Shown: positions 1-7,614 of the stretch, piece by piece
Layout of the letters: each line of letters opens with the position of its first letter
Position numbering within the stretch: the first letter of the stretch is position 1
Assembly (NCBI RefSeq): GCF_039537985.1
Contig: NZ_BAABBN010000017.1
Span: 248,001-312,000 of the forward strand
Length of the DNA stretch: 64,000 nt
Direction of reading: 5' to 3'
From: Litoribacillus peritrichatus
GTDB lineage: Bacteria > Pseudomonadota > Gammaproteobacteria > Pseudomonadales > Litoribrevibacteraceae
Translations under genes and position numbers: made by a program
Notes under the pieces: model-generated
Database searches by the model: none
What the model saw: only the letters and a program-made list of their open reading frames with translations
Told to the model about the DNA's origin: nothing

Positions 1-897
1 CGTTTGTTCCAGGTTGACGCCTTGCAAACCGGCCTTATCCGAAACAAAGGCACGCGTGGTGTTTTCGGCGGCGCCATCCACCCACAGTTGTGTCAGATCG
101 CGTCCGTCTTCACGTCGGCCACCATCGTCTTGTGGAATGAAATGGCGCAATCCGCCGCCCAGGATGACATCAATGCCGTCCCCGTAATCGTAGCTGACCA
201 ATTGAGAGGCGATGTCTTCACAACCTGCTGTGTTGTGGCCGTCGTCGTTCGATTCGGCAATTTCAGCGTCGTCTTCCCAACCGCGTTCCGGGCTGACGGC
301 ATACGTTGCCGCCGGCGTGGCGTGGGTAATGCGGGCAGTGGAAACAACGCCCGTTGCTTTACCGGCAATTTCAGCGAGAGAGACGGCAGATACCAGCTCG
401 TTTCCTGCAACGGTGTTGCACTCGCTGCGCTCAACGTCTTCGTCAACGCCGATGACGCCTGCATCCGATTTGACGCCCGTCATCATCGCCGTCATGGTAC
501 CGGCTGAGTCCGGGGTTTGCTGATCGGTATTGTAGGTTTTGGCCAAAGCAACGTATGGGAAGGTGTCCCAGGCCAGGTTGTTTTCTTCCCCGGTTTCGCC
601 GCGTTGCTGGCCTTCCAGAATGCGGGCAGCGGTGGTGGTGCTTACCCCCATGCCGTCCCCAACAAACAGAATCACATTTTTGGCGGTTTGAATGTTCGGT
701 GCATTGTTGGCTGCGGCCGCGACGGCGTTTGCGCCTTGGTTGAACCAAGCGTTTTTCGATTCCCCCTGCGCTGCGCTTTGGGCGGGGGTGTCTACGTTGG
801 GGGCGTCGTTGCTGTTACTGCTGTCGCTGTCACTGCAACCGGCCATGAATACGGTGCTGCTCATAATCGCAGCAAGTAGCGTTTTCTTAAAGTTCAT
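1..897 (-). CDS. phoA: alkaline phosphatase, lipoprotein form, 3' end outside window (partial)
   Basis: Reads leftward from an ATG at 897 preceded by AGGAG; 299 codons are visible and the frame is still open at base 1. The N-terminus is a lipoprotein signal with lipobox FMAGC (Cys21), then a Ser/Asp/Asn-rich linker, so the enzyme is probably anchored to a membrane facing the periplasm. The PhoA core is clear: VGDGMG for a metal-binding Asp and TPDSAGT with the nucleophile Ser near residue 131. It should hydrolyse phosphomonoesters to release phosphate. It lies 18 bases downstream of a second alkaline phosphatase on the same strand and closely resembles it through the visible part, so the two are a tandem duplication and probably one operon. 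Confidence 0.9.
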   Translation of the reverse strand, partial: MNFKKTLLAAIMSSTVFMAGCSDSDSSNSNDAPNVDTPAQSAAQGESKNAWFNQGANAVAAAANNAPNIQTAKNVILFVGDGMGVSTTTAARILEGQQRGETGEENNLAWDTFPYVALAKTYNTDQQTPDSAGTMTAMMTGVKSDAGVIGVDEDVERSECNTVAGNELVSAVSLAEIAGKATGVVSTARITHATPAATYAVSPERGWEDDAEIAESNDDGHNTAGCEDIASQLVSYDYGDGIDVILGGGLRHFIPQDDGGRREDGRDLTQLWVDGAAENTTRAFVSDKAGLQGVNLEQT

Positions 898-915
898 AAT
901 CATTCTCCTGCTGGA

Positions 916-2433
916 TTAGTATTGTTCGCCGCCAAGATCGGCTGCTTCATTGATGACGTGAAAGACTTCGTTTTGCTCAATGACGCCACTGAACAAATGG
1001 GAACCCGGGCCCATGGCGTGAATGGTGATGTCTTCACCTGCGTGGGTTTCGGATGATCTTGGTACCAGGCTTTCCTGATGGAAACCCTGGCCTTCGGTAT
1101 TGATGTTCGTTAAATCCACTCGACCGTCGGTATGTACGGCTTGCTGATAACGATCATCACCGCCTGTGGCCAGTTCTGCGAATCCAGGACCGTTCATATA
1201 ACCAACGGTGGTGTAGGGCAGGTTGTCCGAGCCAGTCGCAATGGTGTCGTTGACATCGACGACTTTACCCAGTATCGGGTTGCCGCGTTTAGGATAGCCG
1301 GCAATGGTAAATACATGGCTGTGGTCGGCCGTGACGATGATTAAAGTATCATCACGAGATGTGTTGTCGACGGCTGCTTGCACAGCTTTGGCCAGTGCAT
1401 GGGTGTCGGTCAGGGCGCGATATGCATTGCCTGCGTGATGACCATGGTCGATACGGCCTGCTTCAACGGTCAGGAAGAATCCTTGTTCGTCTTTCTTGAG
1501 CAGGTCGATCGCTGTTTCTGTCATTTCAGCTAAGGATGGCTCAACGTCACCGTCCCGATCTTCTTCATAGCTCATGTGCGATGAAGTAAATAGCCCCATG
1601 ACTTTGTCGGTATTGGCCACATCCAGGTTGTTTAATTCCGTAACATTGCTGACGAATTCGCGGGTTTCGCCGTTGGCGTTATCCAACCACACTTGTGTCA
1701 GGTCTTGTCCGTCCGTCCGGCGGCCACCGTCTGTGTTGGGTTTGAAATGGCGCAAGCCACCGCCCAGAACCACTTCAATGCCGTTACCTTCCGAGTAGTT
1801 TACCAATTGCTGGGCGATATCAACGCAATTGCTTGCTTCAGGCAATTTGGAATCGTCTTCCCAGTCACGGTCCGGTGAAACCGAATAGGTTGCTGCGGGT
1901 GTTGCGTGAGTGATGCGTGCGGTGGAGACCACGCCCGTTGCTTTGCCTTTGCGTTCGGCCAGAGTCAAGGCGGTGGTTAATTCATTGCCAGACACTTGGT
2001 CGCACTCGCCGCGCTCAGCCATAGGGCCAAGGTTTAACATGCCAGCGCGGTTTTTAACGCCTGTCATCATGGCCGTCATGGTGCCGGCCGAGTCTGGCGT
2101 TTGCTGATCCGTGTTATAGGTTTTTACCAGCGCGGTATTGGGAAAGGTTTCGAACGATAAGAAGTTCTCTTCACCTGTTTCGCCCTGAAGCTGACCTTCC
2201 AGAATACGGGCGGCGGTTAATGTTGAAACGCCCATGCCATCACCAACAAAAAGAATGACATTTTTTGCGGTATTCAGGTTGCGGGCTTGCATTGCTTTTT
2301 GTTCAACCAGCTCATTGCCTGTTTGATACCAATCGTTGGCGGTTTGTGATTCCGGTAATGCTCCGGCATAAGCGCCAGCCGCAGTACCTGTAAGCATGAA
2401 GGCCGCAGCCAGCTTGCGCAGTTTAAGGTTCAT
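916..2433 (-). CDS. phoA: alkaline phosphatase, secreted form
   Basis: 505 residues from ATG 2433, chosen because GAGGAAA lies just upstream and a normal signal peptide (about residues 1-24, ending AYAGA) follows; the open frame runs further upstream but reads as non-coding. PhoA family motifs: VGDGMG (Asp65, metal), TPDSAGT (Ser115, nucleophile), RIDHGHHAGN and TADHSH (zinc ligands). It should be a periplasmic or secreted phosphomonoesterase. Unlike its downstream neighbour it has no lipobox, so the pair may give one soluble and one anchored enzyme. A PhoB-box-like repeat lies about 165 bases upstream, consistent with induction by phosphate limitation; that regulation is inferred. Confidence 0.93.
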   Translation of the reverse strand: MNLKLRKLAAAFMLTGTAAGAYAGALPESQTANDWYQTGNELVEQKAMQARNLNTAKNVILFVGDGMGVSTLTAARILEGQLQGETGEENFLSFETFPNTALVKTYNTDQQTPDSAGTMTAMMTGVKNRAGMLNLGPMAERGECDQVSGNELTTALTLAERKGKATGVVSTARITHATPAATYSVSPDRDWEDDSKLPEASNCVDIAQQLVNYSEGNGIEVVLGGGLRHFKPNTDGGRRTDGQDLTQVWLDNANGETREFVSNVTELNNLDVANTDKVMGLFTSSHMSYEEDRDGDVEPSLAEMTETAIDLLKKDEQGFFLTVEAGRIDHGHHAGNAYRALTDTHALAKAVQAAVDNTSRDDTLIIVTADHSHVFTIAGYPKRGNPILGKVVDVNDTIATGSDNLPYTTVGYMNGPGFAELATGGDDRYQQAVHTDGRVDLTNINTEGQGFHQESLVPRSSETHAGEDITIHAMGPGSHLFSGVIEQNEVFHVINEAADLGGEQY

Positions 2434-2573
2434 GATGTTTCCTCGGGCTATGCTTTTGTTTGGCAGCGGGTGTATTGAAATAGTTATCCGGCTGCCTTTT
2501 CGTCTGTTGATAGATTTATTAATGATTCTAAAAAGTGCGGTCTGGAACTTTAGGCGGGAAAGATTTCGTTTCG

Positions 2574-2597
2574 ATGACCATTTGATTAAATGGTCAT
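2574..2597. promoter_or_regulatory. perfect 10-bp inverted repeat upstream of alkaline phosphatase
   Basis: Arms ATGACCATTT and AAATGGTCAT match exactly around a 4-base centre (GATT). No T-run follows on either strand, so it is more like an operator than a terminator. It abuts the PhoB-box-like repeat and lies about 150 bases upstream of the phosphatase start. Confidence 0.5.
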
Positions 2598-2613
2598 GTA
2601 ATAAAAATGACAG
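2596..2613 (-). promoter_or_regulatory. candidate PhoB box
   Basis: On the minus strand the sequence is CTGTCAT-TTTT-ATTACAT. The first heptamer matches the Pho-box half site exactly; the second matches 4 of 7 at the expected 11-base period. A further unit two periods downstream (TGGTCAT) matches 5 of 7. It is placed to control the two alkaline phosphatases. The assignment rests on the motif and on the function of the downstream genes. Confidence 0.45.
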
Positions 2614-2663
2614 TCCTGACACAGAGAATGAAAAGGGCCATGGTTTTAGGCAAAACAGACTGA

Positions 2664-3305
2664 TTAAAGGCTTCGAAGGTCTTGTTGCAGGTAATGAATC
2701 ATGAGATCAGTGAGTGATTGGTAAACCCCGGAGTTTCGAACCTGTTTCATCCGTAGCAAAAAAGCCGGTAACCAATTGAGTAAATGACATTGGATAAAGT
2801 GCTTCTGATTCTGAACTGACGCGTGACTGGGTTGGTGAATGTTCTGAAGGATCACATTTCCCAGGTAATCCAATTGAATGGCTAAGTGATCCGCAGGTTC
2901 TTTGAAATTGGCCTGTGTGGATAAGCCGACGTCTTCAAGCCGCTGCAACATCTCAAAATGCGGTTCCTGAAATAACGTGGGTTCCTCCGAATGATAGATG
3001 GAGGCATAAGGCAGAGTCCCTGTGTCTGAGTCCGGCATAAACAGTTCAATATAATCACGCTCAAGGGATTGTGCCGGAAATTCCAGGGCCAGCAAGGGCT
3101 GAATGTGGCGTTGAAAGCGTTTGCAAATCAAGGTCAGGCTTGGGTTGTCACAGAGGGTCTGTAAAACGTTCTGATCATCGTCTTTGAGGAGCGTTACCAG
3201 CTTTTCTTCGTCAATTGTGGACGCATACAAGGTTGAGAACCACCAGTAAATGTTGGCTCTCGTTTCCGACAGTTGCTGTATTTGTTGGTGGATTAATGCG
3301 TCCAT
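2664..3305 (-). CDS. TorD/DmsD-family redox-enzyme chaperone
   Basis: 213 residues, all-helical, no signal peptide. Family hallmarks are visible: RANIYWWFSTLYA near the N-terminus, ERDYIELFMPDSDTGTLPYASIYH in the middle, and EPADHLAIQLDYLGN in the C-terminal half. TorD-type chaperones are cytoplasmic; they bind the Tat signal or core of molybdoenzymes such as TMAO or DMSO reductase and hold them for cofactor insertion and export. Length fits the family (about 200). The start has AAGGAAG upstream. No molybdoenzyme is encoded in this window, so the client is unknown. The alkaline phosphatase follows on the same strand after 230 bases holding its own regulatory motifs, so they are probably separate transcripts. 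Confidence 0.82.
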   Translation of the reverse strand: MDALIHQQIQQLSETRANIYWWFSTLYASTIDEEKLVTLLKDDDQNVLQTLCDNPSLTLICKRFQRHIQPLLALEFPAQSLERDYIELFMPDSDTGTLPYASIYHSEEPTLFQEPHFEMLQRLEDVGLSTQANFKEPADHLAIQLDYLGNVILQNIHQPSHASVQNQKHFIQCHLLNWLPAFLLRMKQVRNSGVYQSLTDLMIHYLQQDLRSL

Positions 3306-3416
3306 AGCTATTACTTCCTTGTAAAAACCAGGTGAGGAATGGGTCGGTCTACATAAAAGTTGTCTTTGTAGTTAATAGTTACTTTGAATTTAGCAATTGA
3401 GGATGCTTTTGCAACA

Positions 3417-4187
3417 CTACTTTGGATGGATTTTCTGTACGTTGTTGTTCATTTGGGGACGGTTTTCCGCTTGATTCAGTTGCGATAGTCCACCATTGAA
3501 TTCATTCCGGAGGGTTTGATTATAGAAGCCGAGTCTGCGTGGTGCGGGTTCGAATAAGTAATGAAATTTTACCGGTTGTGTGTGGCGATCCTGTTCGATC
3601 AGTTGTTGGTGGTAATATTCGAAGATGCGTTTATCGAGAATGATGACATCAATCTGGCCGGAAAACAGCCGTCTTAACTGAGCGTTTTGGTTGACTGCTT
3701 CATCATAACGCAGGTGAGACGCCATCAGTTGCCGATACTCTTCACCCAGGAACTTTATGGCGTTTTGAAATGCCATAATACGGTGGCTGCGTAAATCGGA
3801 CAAATTGCGAAGTGTAATGTTGCTTGAAACTAATGTGACGGCAACGTTATGGAAATACACCACAGGCTCAGATAAGTAAATGTTCGGAATGGGAGGGGCA
3901 TTGATGATGGCGTCAACCTTGTGTTCCAGCAGTAATTGCTCCGCTCGTTTATTGGACGTAAAGATGATTTTTTGGATGTGGTAACCGGCCAGCTGAAATG
4001 CTTTTCGGACACGGTCGATCTGCAGGCCCGATTCGGTTTCATTGATAATGTAGGGAGGGATTGACTTGCTGGTGGATATGATCAGTTCTTTGGCTGATAT
4101 TGTGGAGCAAGCCAATAAAAAGAATAACAGGGCTAATACCTTACCGGATTGCTTTTGATGAGAGGGTAAGATCAAACGATGATGCAT
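3417..4187 (-). CDS. periplasmic solute-binding protein, family 3 type
   Basis: 256 residues from the ATG at 4187; the frame could also start at a TTG at 4226, but the ATG gives a more usual signal peptide (hydrophobic stretch about residues 16-32, ending ISA-KE). The mature part resembles the polar-amino-acid type of extracellular binding protein: LIISTSKSIPPYI, a GLQIDRVRKAF helix, VDAIINAPP, YFHNVAVTLVSS and a late QIDVIILDKRIFEYY. Such proteins are ABC importer subunits or free-standing sensors. No permease or ATPase gene is adjacent, so it may be an orphan sensor-type protein. No strong ribosome-binding site is visible for either start. Confidence 0.7.
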   Translation of the reverse strand: MHHRLILPSHQKQSGKVLALLFFLLACSTISAKELIISTSKSIPPYIINETESGLQIDRVRKAFQLAGYHIQKIIFTSNKRAEQLLLEHKVDAIINAPPIPNIYLSEPVVYFHNVAVTLVSSNITLRNLSDLRSHRIMAFQNAIKFLGEEYRQLMASHLRYDEAVNQNAQLRRLFSGQIDVIILDKRIFEYYHQQLIEQDRHTQPVKFHYLFEPAPRRLGFYNQTLRNEFNGGLSQLNQAENRPQMNNNVQKIHPK

Positions 4188-4299
4188 TGAAGTTGGCTTA
4201 TGGCCCTGGCAGATGACGAATAACAATTGTTTTTAGAATAGGCTATATTCTGCAACACAGAGATGGTTTGAACCAATATATTATATCTGGAGTAAAGAG

Positions 4300-4989
4300 A
4301 TGATCAGCAAAAAGGGAATCGTTTGGTGCGCTGCTGCGTGCTTGAGCTTAGTTTTGTCAGGCTGTCAGACGACTGCAGAACAACCTGAGAAAGGTGAAGA
4401 GTACTCCGGTTTTTTAACGGACTATTCGTTGTTAGGCCAAACCGTTGCACAGGATTCATTTGCGGTGAAGCGTTGGGTCAACCCGAAACTGTACTCGGGT
4501 GAATACGCTGAACTGGAATACGTTTCTACCCAGTATTACCCGGACATTCGCCCGAACGATCAGGTCAGCGATGAGACGTTGACTGATATATTGATCTACG
4601 TGGACGGGCAATTACGACTGGCTTCATTGTTCATCAGCCAGGATATGTCGGATAAAGGCACCAAGAAAGCCAGGGTCAGAGCGGCAATCACGGCAGTGGA
4701 AACGCTGAATAAAGATTATGAGTCTCATGAAGTGGTGTCTCAGGCGTTGATTTCGGCGGCGGAAGCAACGTCGGTCAACCCGAGAAATGACGACGCAGTG
4801 ATTGCATTTGAACTGGAAGCGCGTGATGTTGAAACGGGCGAGCTGTTGGTTCAGTCGGTGGTTACCGGCGTGGCTCCGACGGTTGTGGTCAATGGCCAAG
4901 AGCGCTTATCGTTGACTCTATTAAAGCCGACGATTGACCGATGGATTGAATTTGCGACCAATAGCGGCCGGAAGCTGGCAGAGCAATAA
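4300..4989 (+). CDS. DUF3313-type lipoprotein (copy 1)
   Basis: 229 residues with GGAGTAAAGAG before the start. A type II signal with lipobox LSGC (Cys22) predicts an envelope lipoprotein. The mature start, YSGFLTDYSLL, is the signature of the DUF3313 family; the rest is a mixed alpha/beta domain including RVRAAITAVETLNKDYE, AFELEARDVETGELL and a final IDRWIEFA helix. Family function is not established. A second member is at 9655-10395 with the same architecture. It converges on the AraC regulator at 5004, leaving only 14 bases between stop codons. Confidence 0.8.
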   Translation: MISKKGIVWCAAACLSLVLSGCQTTAEQPEKGEEYSGFLTDYSLLGQTVAQDSFAVKRWVNPKLYSGEYAELEYVSTQYYPDIRPNDQVSDETLTDILIYVDGQLRLASLFISQDMSDKGTKKARVRAAITAVETLNKDYESHEVVSQALISAAEATSVNPRNDDAVIAFELEARDVETGELLVQSVVTGVAPTVVVNGQERLSLTLLKPTIDRWIEFATNSGRKLAEQ

Positions 4990-5003
4990 GCCATTCAGGG
5001 CGT

Positions 5004-6023
5004 TTATTGATTCTTTGACAGTGTATTTTGGTATTCGGAAGGGGGTATTCCGGCTTGCTTCCGAAATGCCCGGCTGAAGTTACTTGGGTCTGAATAGCCC
5101 AGTTTCTCGGCGACGGCCTCCACCGTATTGCCTGCACTCAACCGGGCTTTGGCCTGTTCCAGTTTGATGTGATCGGTCAGTTGCCGATAGCTGGTTTGGA
5201 CTTCTGTTAATCTTCTGCGTAATGTTCTGCCTGTCATATGCAACATGGTGGCAACTTCATCCAATGTCGCAAAGCCTCGTTGTTCATCGTAGATGAGCAG
5301 TCGGACTTGTTCTTTGATGCTTTGCTTTTGCGGTAAGCGGGCGAGTATTTGATTGCAGGCCTGTTCCGCCTGCTTTAGCGCAGAAGGGTTTGGCATCGCC
5401 ATGGGCAGGCTTAACAAATGAGACTCAAATAAGAGCGCATTTCTGGGCTGGTCAAAGCGAATGCCATCAAAGAACGTATGTAAGTAGGCATCGATGTGAT
5501 CTGGCTTGGGGTAGGTGACTTCCACTTTGCCATTGATCATCAGTTTCATGCCAAAAAAGAACATATTAATGCGAACGACGCAGACAAAAATCGTTTCGAT
5601 CATGAACCGGTAGGTTAAAGGGTCATCCAGCTCGGAGCTGAGTGATAACACCATCATGTCTTGCTGATGCTGAATGTTGATATCGACTGACAGCATTCGG
5701 GTTCGGTAGTACTTCAGGAGTAAATCCAGCGCTTGTTCCAGATTGTTACAGCTCATGATGGCCTGGCCCAAGGCGCCGTGGGTCATGAGGTTGAGGCGTT
5801 CTCCGAACCTGATGCCCAATGCCGGATCATTACTCTGTTCGACGGCGTAGTGAATAAGACGGGACAGCTGCTCCTGATTCAACAAGGCATCCTGGCTGCT
5901 TAATAGCGCAGGACGAATTTCTGCTTTGCTCAGCAGATTGAGGCGTTGAGAGCTGTTCTCACAAACCATGTCCACCAACAGGGCAGCGTACTGGCTTTGG
6001 AGTGCGGGTTTAAGCTTATCCAT
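5004..6023 (-). CDS. AraC-family transcriptional regulator
   Basis: 339 residues. The N-terminal two thirds match the effector-binding domain of the OruR/VirS-like branch of AraC regulators (DPALGIRFGERLNLMTHGALGQAI). The C-terminal 100 residues are the double helix-turn-helix: first reading helix around DEVATMLHMTGRTLRRRL, second around VAEKLGYSDPSNFSRAFRKQ with the conserved PSEYQ end. It should be a cytoplasmic DNA-binding activator; effector and targets are unknown. It lies 98 bases downstream of the secreted protein gene at 6122, separated from it by a terminator, so it has its own promoter. Confidence 0.9.
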   Translation of the reverse strand: MDKLKPALQSQYAALLVDMVCENSSQRLNLLSKAEIRPALLSSQDALLNQEQLSRLIHYAVEQSNDPALGIRFGERLNLMTHGALGQAIMSCNNLEQALDLLLKYYRTRMLSVDINIQHQQDMMVLSLSSELDDPLTYRFMIETIFVCVVRINMFFFGMKLMINGKVEVTYPKPDHIDAYLHTFFDGIRFDQPRNALLFESHLLSLPMAMPNPSALKQAEQACNQILARLPQKQSIKEQVRLLIYDEQRGFATLDEVATMLHMTGRTLRRRLTEVQTSYRQLTDHIKLEQAKARLSAGNTVEAVAEKLGYSDPSNFSRAFRKQAGIPPSEYQNTLSKNQ

Positions 6024-6064
6024 GGGATTATCATGCCTGAAAAGCAGGCAAGTTCAAGCGAAAC

Positions 6065-6089
6065 AAAAAAGCCAGCGAAGTTGCTGGCT
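6065..6089 (-). terminator. rho-independent terminator after the DUF6160-like gene
   Basis: Read on the minus strand, a 7-bp stem (AGCCAGC/GCTGGCT) with a 6-base loop is followed by six T residues. It lies 33 bases after the stop codon of the gene at 6122-7234. Confidence 0.85.
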
Positions 6090-6121
6090 GAAGGGCAATG
6101 GTAATTCGAACGAGCAGGGGG

Positions 6122-7234
6122 CTAAAATAACCCCAAGGCTGCGTCGGTGTAGCGTGTTGGCATTCTGGGCAGGCCTTCGGCCGCTTCGTGTGGGGTCAGG
6201 GTTAAACCACCGGTAGGAATGTTGATGAAACCACCCAAATACGTCTGCTGAAAGTTCTCATGAATGATCACGTTTTTGCCGCCGGCGTCCTGACCGTAAG
6301 TCGGCGTCAGATCCCCGTTCGGGTCTGTCACCCAGGCAATGTCTTTGGATTGTTGAGATAAAAAGAAGTTCTTAACTTTGCCGTCGTCACTGGCTTTACC
6401 CACTTCCAGGGATTGAAACTGGGACAGAGGCTGACAAGTATCTGTGCCGGTTGAGGTGCTGCAATTTTCTGGCGATAAATTGATGCCGCCAAATAAATCG
6501 GGGAAGGCCCGGATGTCCGCGCCGTCAATGACCCCAATGGACTCGGCACGGATGGGGTTGAAACCACCGACGTTGTTGCCGTTTGGATCGCCGTTTTCAT
6601 CGTACTGAAGCAATGCCTGAGCCTTGATGGGCACCGGAATGAAACCGAATACCATCTCGGTGCCTTCCAGAATTACATCAATGTTACCGGTGAGGCTGTC
6701 GATGTCGCCGGATAAAATTCCGCCGGATTCTTCAAACCCTAAGCGCACGCCAATGACTTCGCGTGTGCCGTTCGGCCTGTTTTCAAACGCAAATTCAAGA
6801 AACGGGTTGGTTAGCTCAAACGGTTTTGAAACCACAGTGCCGTTGTCCTGTTTTTCATAGGCACCTAAAGCGAAGTTACGAATGCTGACGTCTGAGTCGA
6901 ACTTTTCGACCATTCGGCTTGGGTCACAGCCGGATGCAGGGCAAGGCTCGCCGTTTTCATATCGGGCGAACTTTCCTAATTCCAGGTGATCAATGGATAA
7001 GTGAGTTTCCAGGTCGGCACCGATGTTGATCTTATAAAATTCGGTGTCGATTTCTTCCGAGGGCGCAGAATAACCGCCGGTGAATTGTTTAACCTGATAA
7101 TTATCAATGGTAATGAAAGCCTGACCCGTCACGTCTGAAAGCGCTTCATCTTCAAGCGGGCGAAGGTCTGCCAATGTTTGAGTTGATAAAATGCTGGCCA
7201 TAAAGACAGCACTTGCTGCTGGGGCTATTTTCAT
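6122..7234 (-). CDS. secreted protein, DUF6160/FilA-like N-terminus
   Basis: 370 residues with a signal peptide cut near TLA-DL (about residue 22). The mature N-terminus, LRPLEDEALSDVTGQAFI, is a motif I associate with DUF6160-type surface or pilus-linked proteins of marine gamma-proteobacteria. The rest is rich in Gly, Asp and beta-strand patterns, including acidic loops such as NGDPNGNNVGG and a PASGCDPSR segment with a possible disulfide. It is probably a periplasmic or surface protein; function unknown. It is transcribed alone from a promoter carrying a consensus-perfect CRP site and ends in its own terminator. Confidence 0.65.
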   Translation of the reverse strand: MKIAPAASAVFMASILSTQTLADLRPLEDEALSDVTGQAFITIDNYQVKQFTGGYSAPSEEIDTEFYKINIGADLETHLSIDHLELGKFARYENGEPCPASGCDPSRMVEKFDSDVSIRNFALGAYEKQDNGTVVSKPFELTNPFLEFAFENRPNGTREVIGVRLGFEESGGILSGDIDSLTGNIDVILEGTEMVFGFIPVPIKAQALLQYDENGDPNGNNVGGFNPIRAESIGVIDGADIRAFPDLFGGINLSPENCSTSTGTDTCQPLSQFQSLEVGKASDDGKVKNFFLSQQSKDIAWVTDPNGDLTPTYGQDAGGKNVIIHENFQQTYLGGFINIPTGGLTLTPHEAAEGLPRMPTRYTDAALGLF

Positions 7235-7267
7235 AAGATCACTTTTTATTTTTGTTATTTTTTAGTC

Positions 7268-7273
7268 AGTATA
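7268..7273 (-). promoter_or_regulatory. -10 hexamer of the CRP-dependent promoter
   Basis: Minus-strand TATACT, 5 of 6 to consensus. Its centre is 31 bases from the centre of the CRP site at 7294-7309, close to the class II arrangement. It drives the secreted-protein gene starting at 7234. Confidence 0.55.
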
Positions 7274-7293
7274 TACAGGGTACGTGTGTCCAC

Positions 7294-7309
7294 TGTGATT
7301 GTCATCACA
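7294..7309. promoter_or_regulatory. consensus-perfect CRP/Vfr binding site
   Basis: TGTGATTGTCATCACA has both conserved pentamers (TGTGA, TCACA) at the 6-base spacing of the CRP consensus. It is centred about 67 bases upstream of the DUF6160-like start and is well placed for class II activation of that gene. Effect on the divergent acyl-CoA dehydrogenase gene is less likely because that promoter is about 200 bases away. Confidence 0.7.
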
Positions 7310-7483
7310 TGTTGTGTTTATTGACGTAAAGTGTCAGTAATGACGCAAATAGACAAGAAATGGGTGGGCTAGATCATTGGCCTAAAATGACAGTTTGGCT
7401 GTCTCTAAATGATCTTCATTTAATTCCTCAAAACGCCAGAATGATCAGTGTGAGTCATTGCACAATCTGTCTCCGCCAATGAC

Positions 7484-7513
7484 TTCACAACCGCGAGAAC
7501 GGTTTGCTATAAA
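7484..7513 (+). promoter_or_regulatory. sigma-70-type promoter for acyl-CoA dehydrogenase
   Basis: TTCACA at 7484-7489 and TATAAA at 7508-7513 are separated by 18 bases. Transcription would begin near 7520, immediately before a hairpin with a T-run. Confidence 0.5.
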
Positions 7514-7520
7514 TTTACCG

Positions 7521-7567
7521 GGCAGCCAGCTTTCACCTGTATTCAGGTGAACTGCTGCCTCTTTTTT
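7521..7567 (+). terminator. terminator-like hairpin in the leader of the acyl-CoA dehydrogenase mRNA
   Basis: TTCACCTG/CAGGTGAA stem around a TATT loop, extended by GGCAG/CTGCC with a bulge, then six T residues (7562-7567). It sits between the predicted promoter and the ribosome-binding site. A second hairpin, CAGGTT/AACCTG, lies at 7575-7598, and ACCTG of the first arm could also pair with CAGGT of the second, so the leader could form alternative structures. Confidence 0.5.
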
Positions 7568-7614
7568 ACGTTCTCAGGTTTGTGTCTTTCTTAACCTGGT
7601 AAAAGGGAAATTAT

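Noticed and set aside
2434..2622. 63-codon N-terminal extension of the secreted phosphatase
   Set aside because: A good ribosome-binding site and signal peptide mark the inner ATG; the extension runs through the regulatory repeats.
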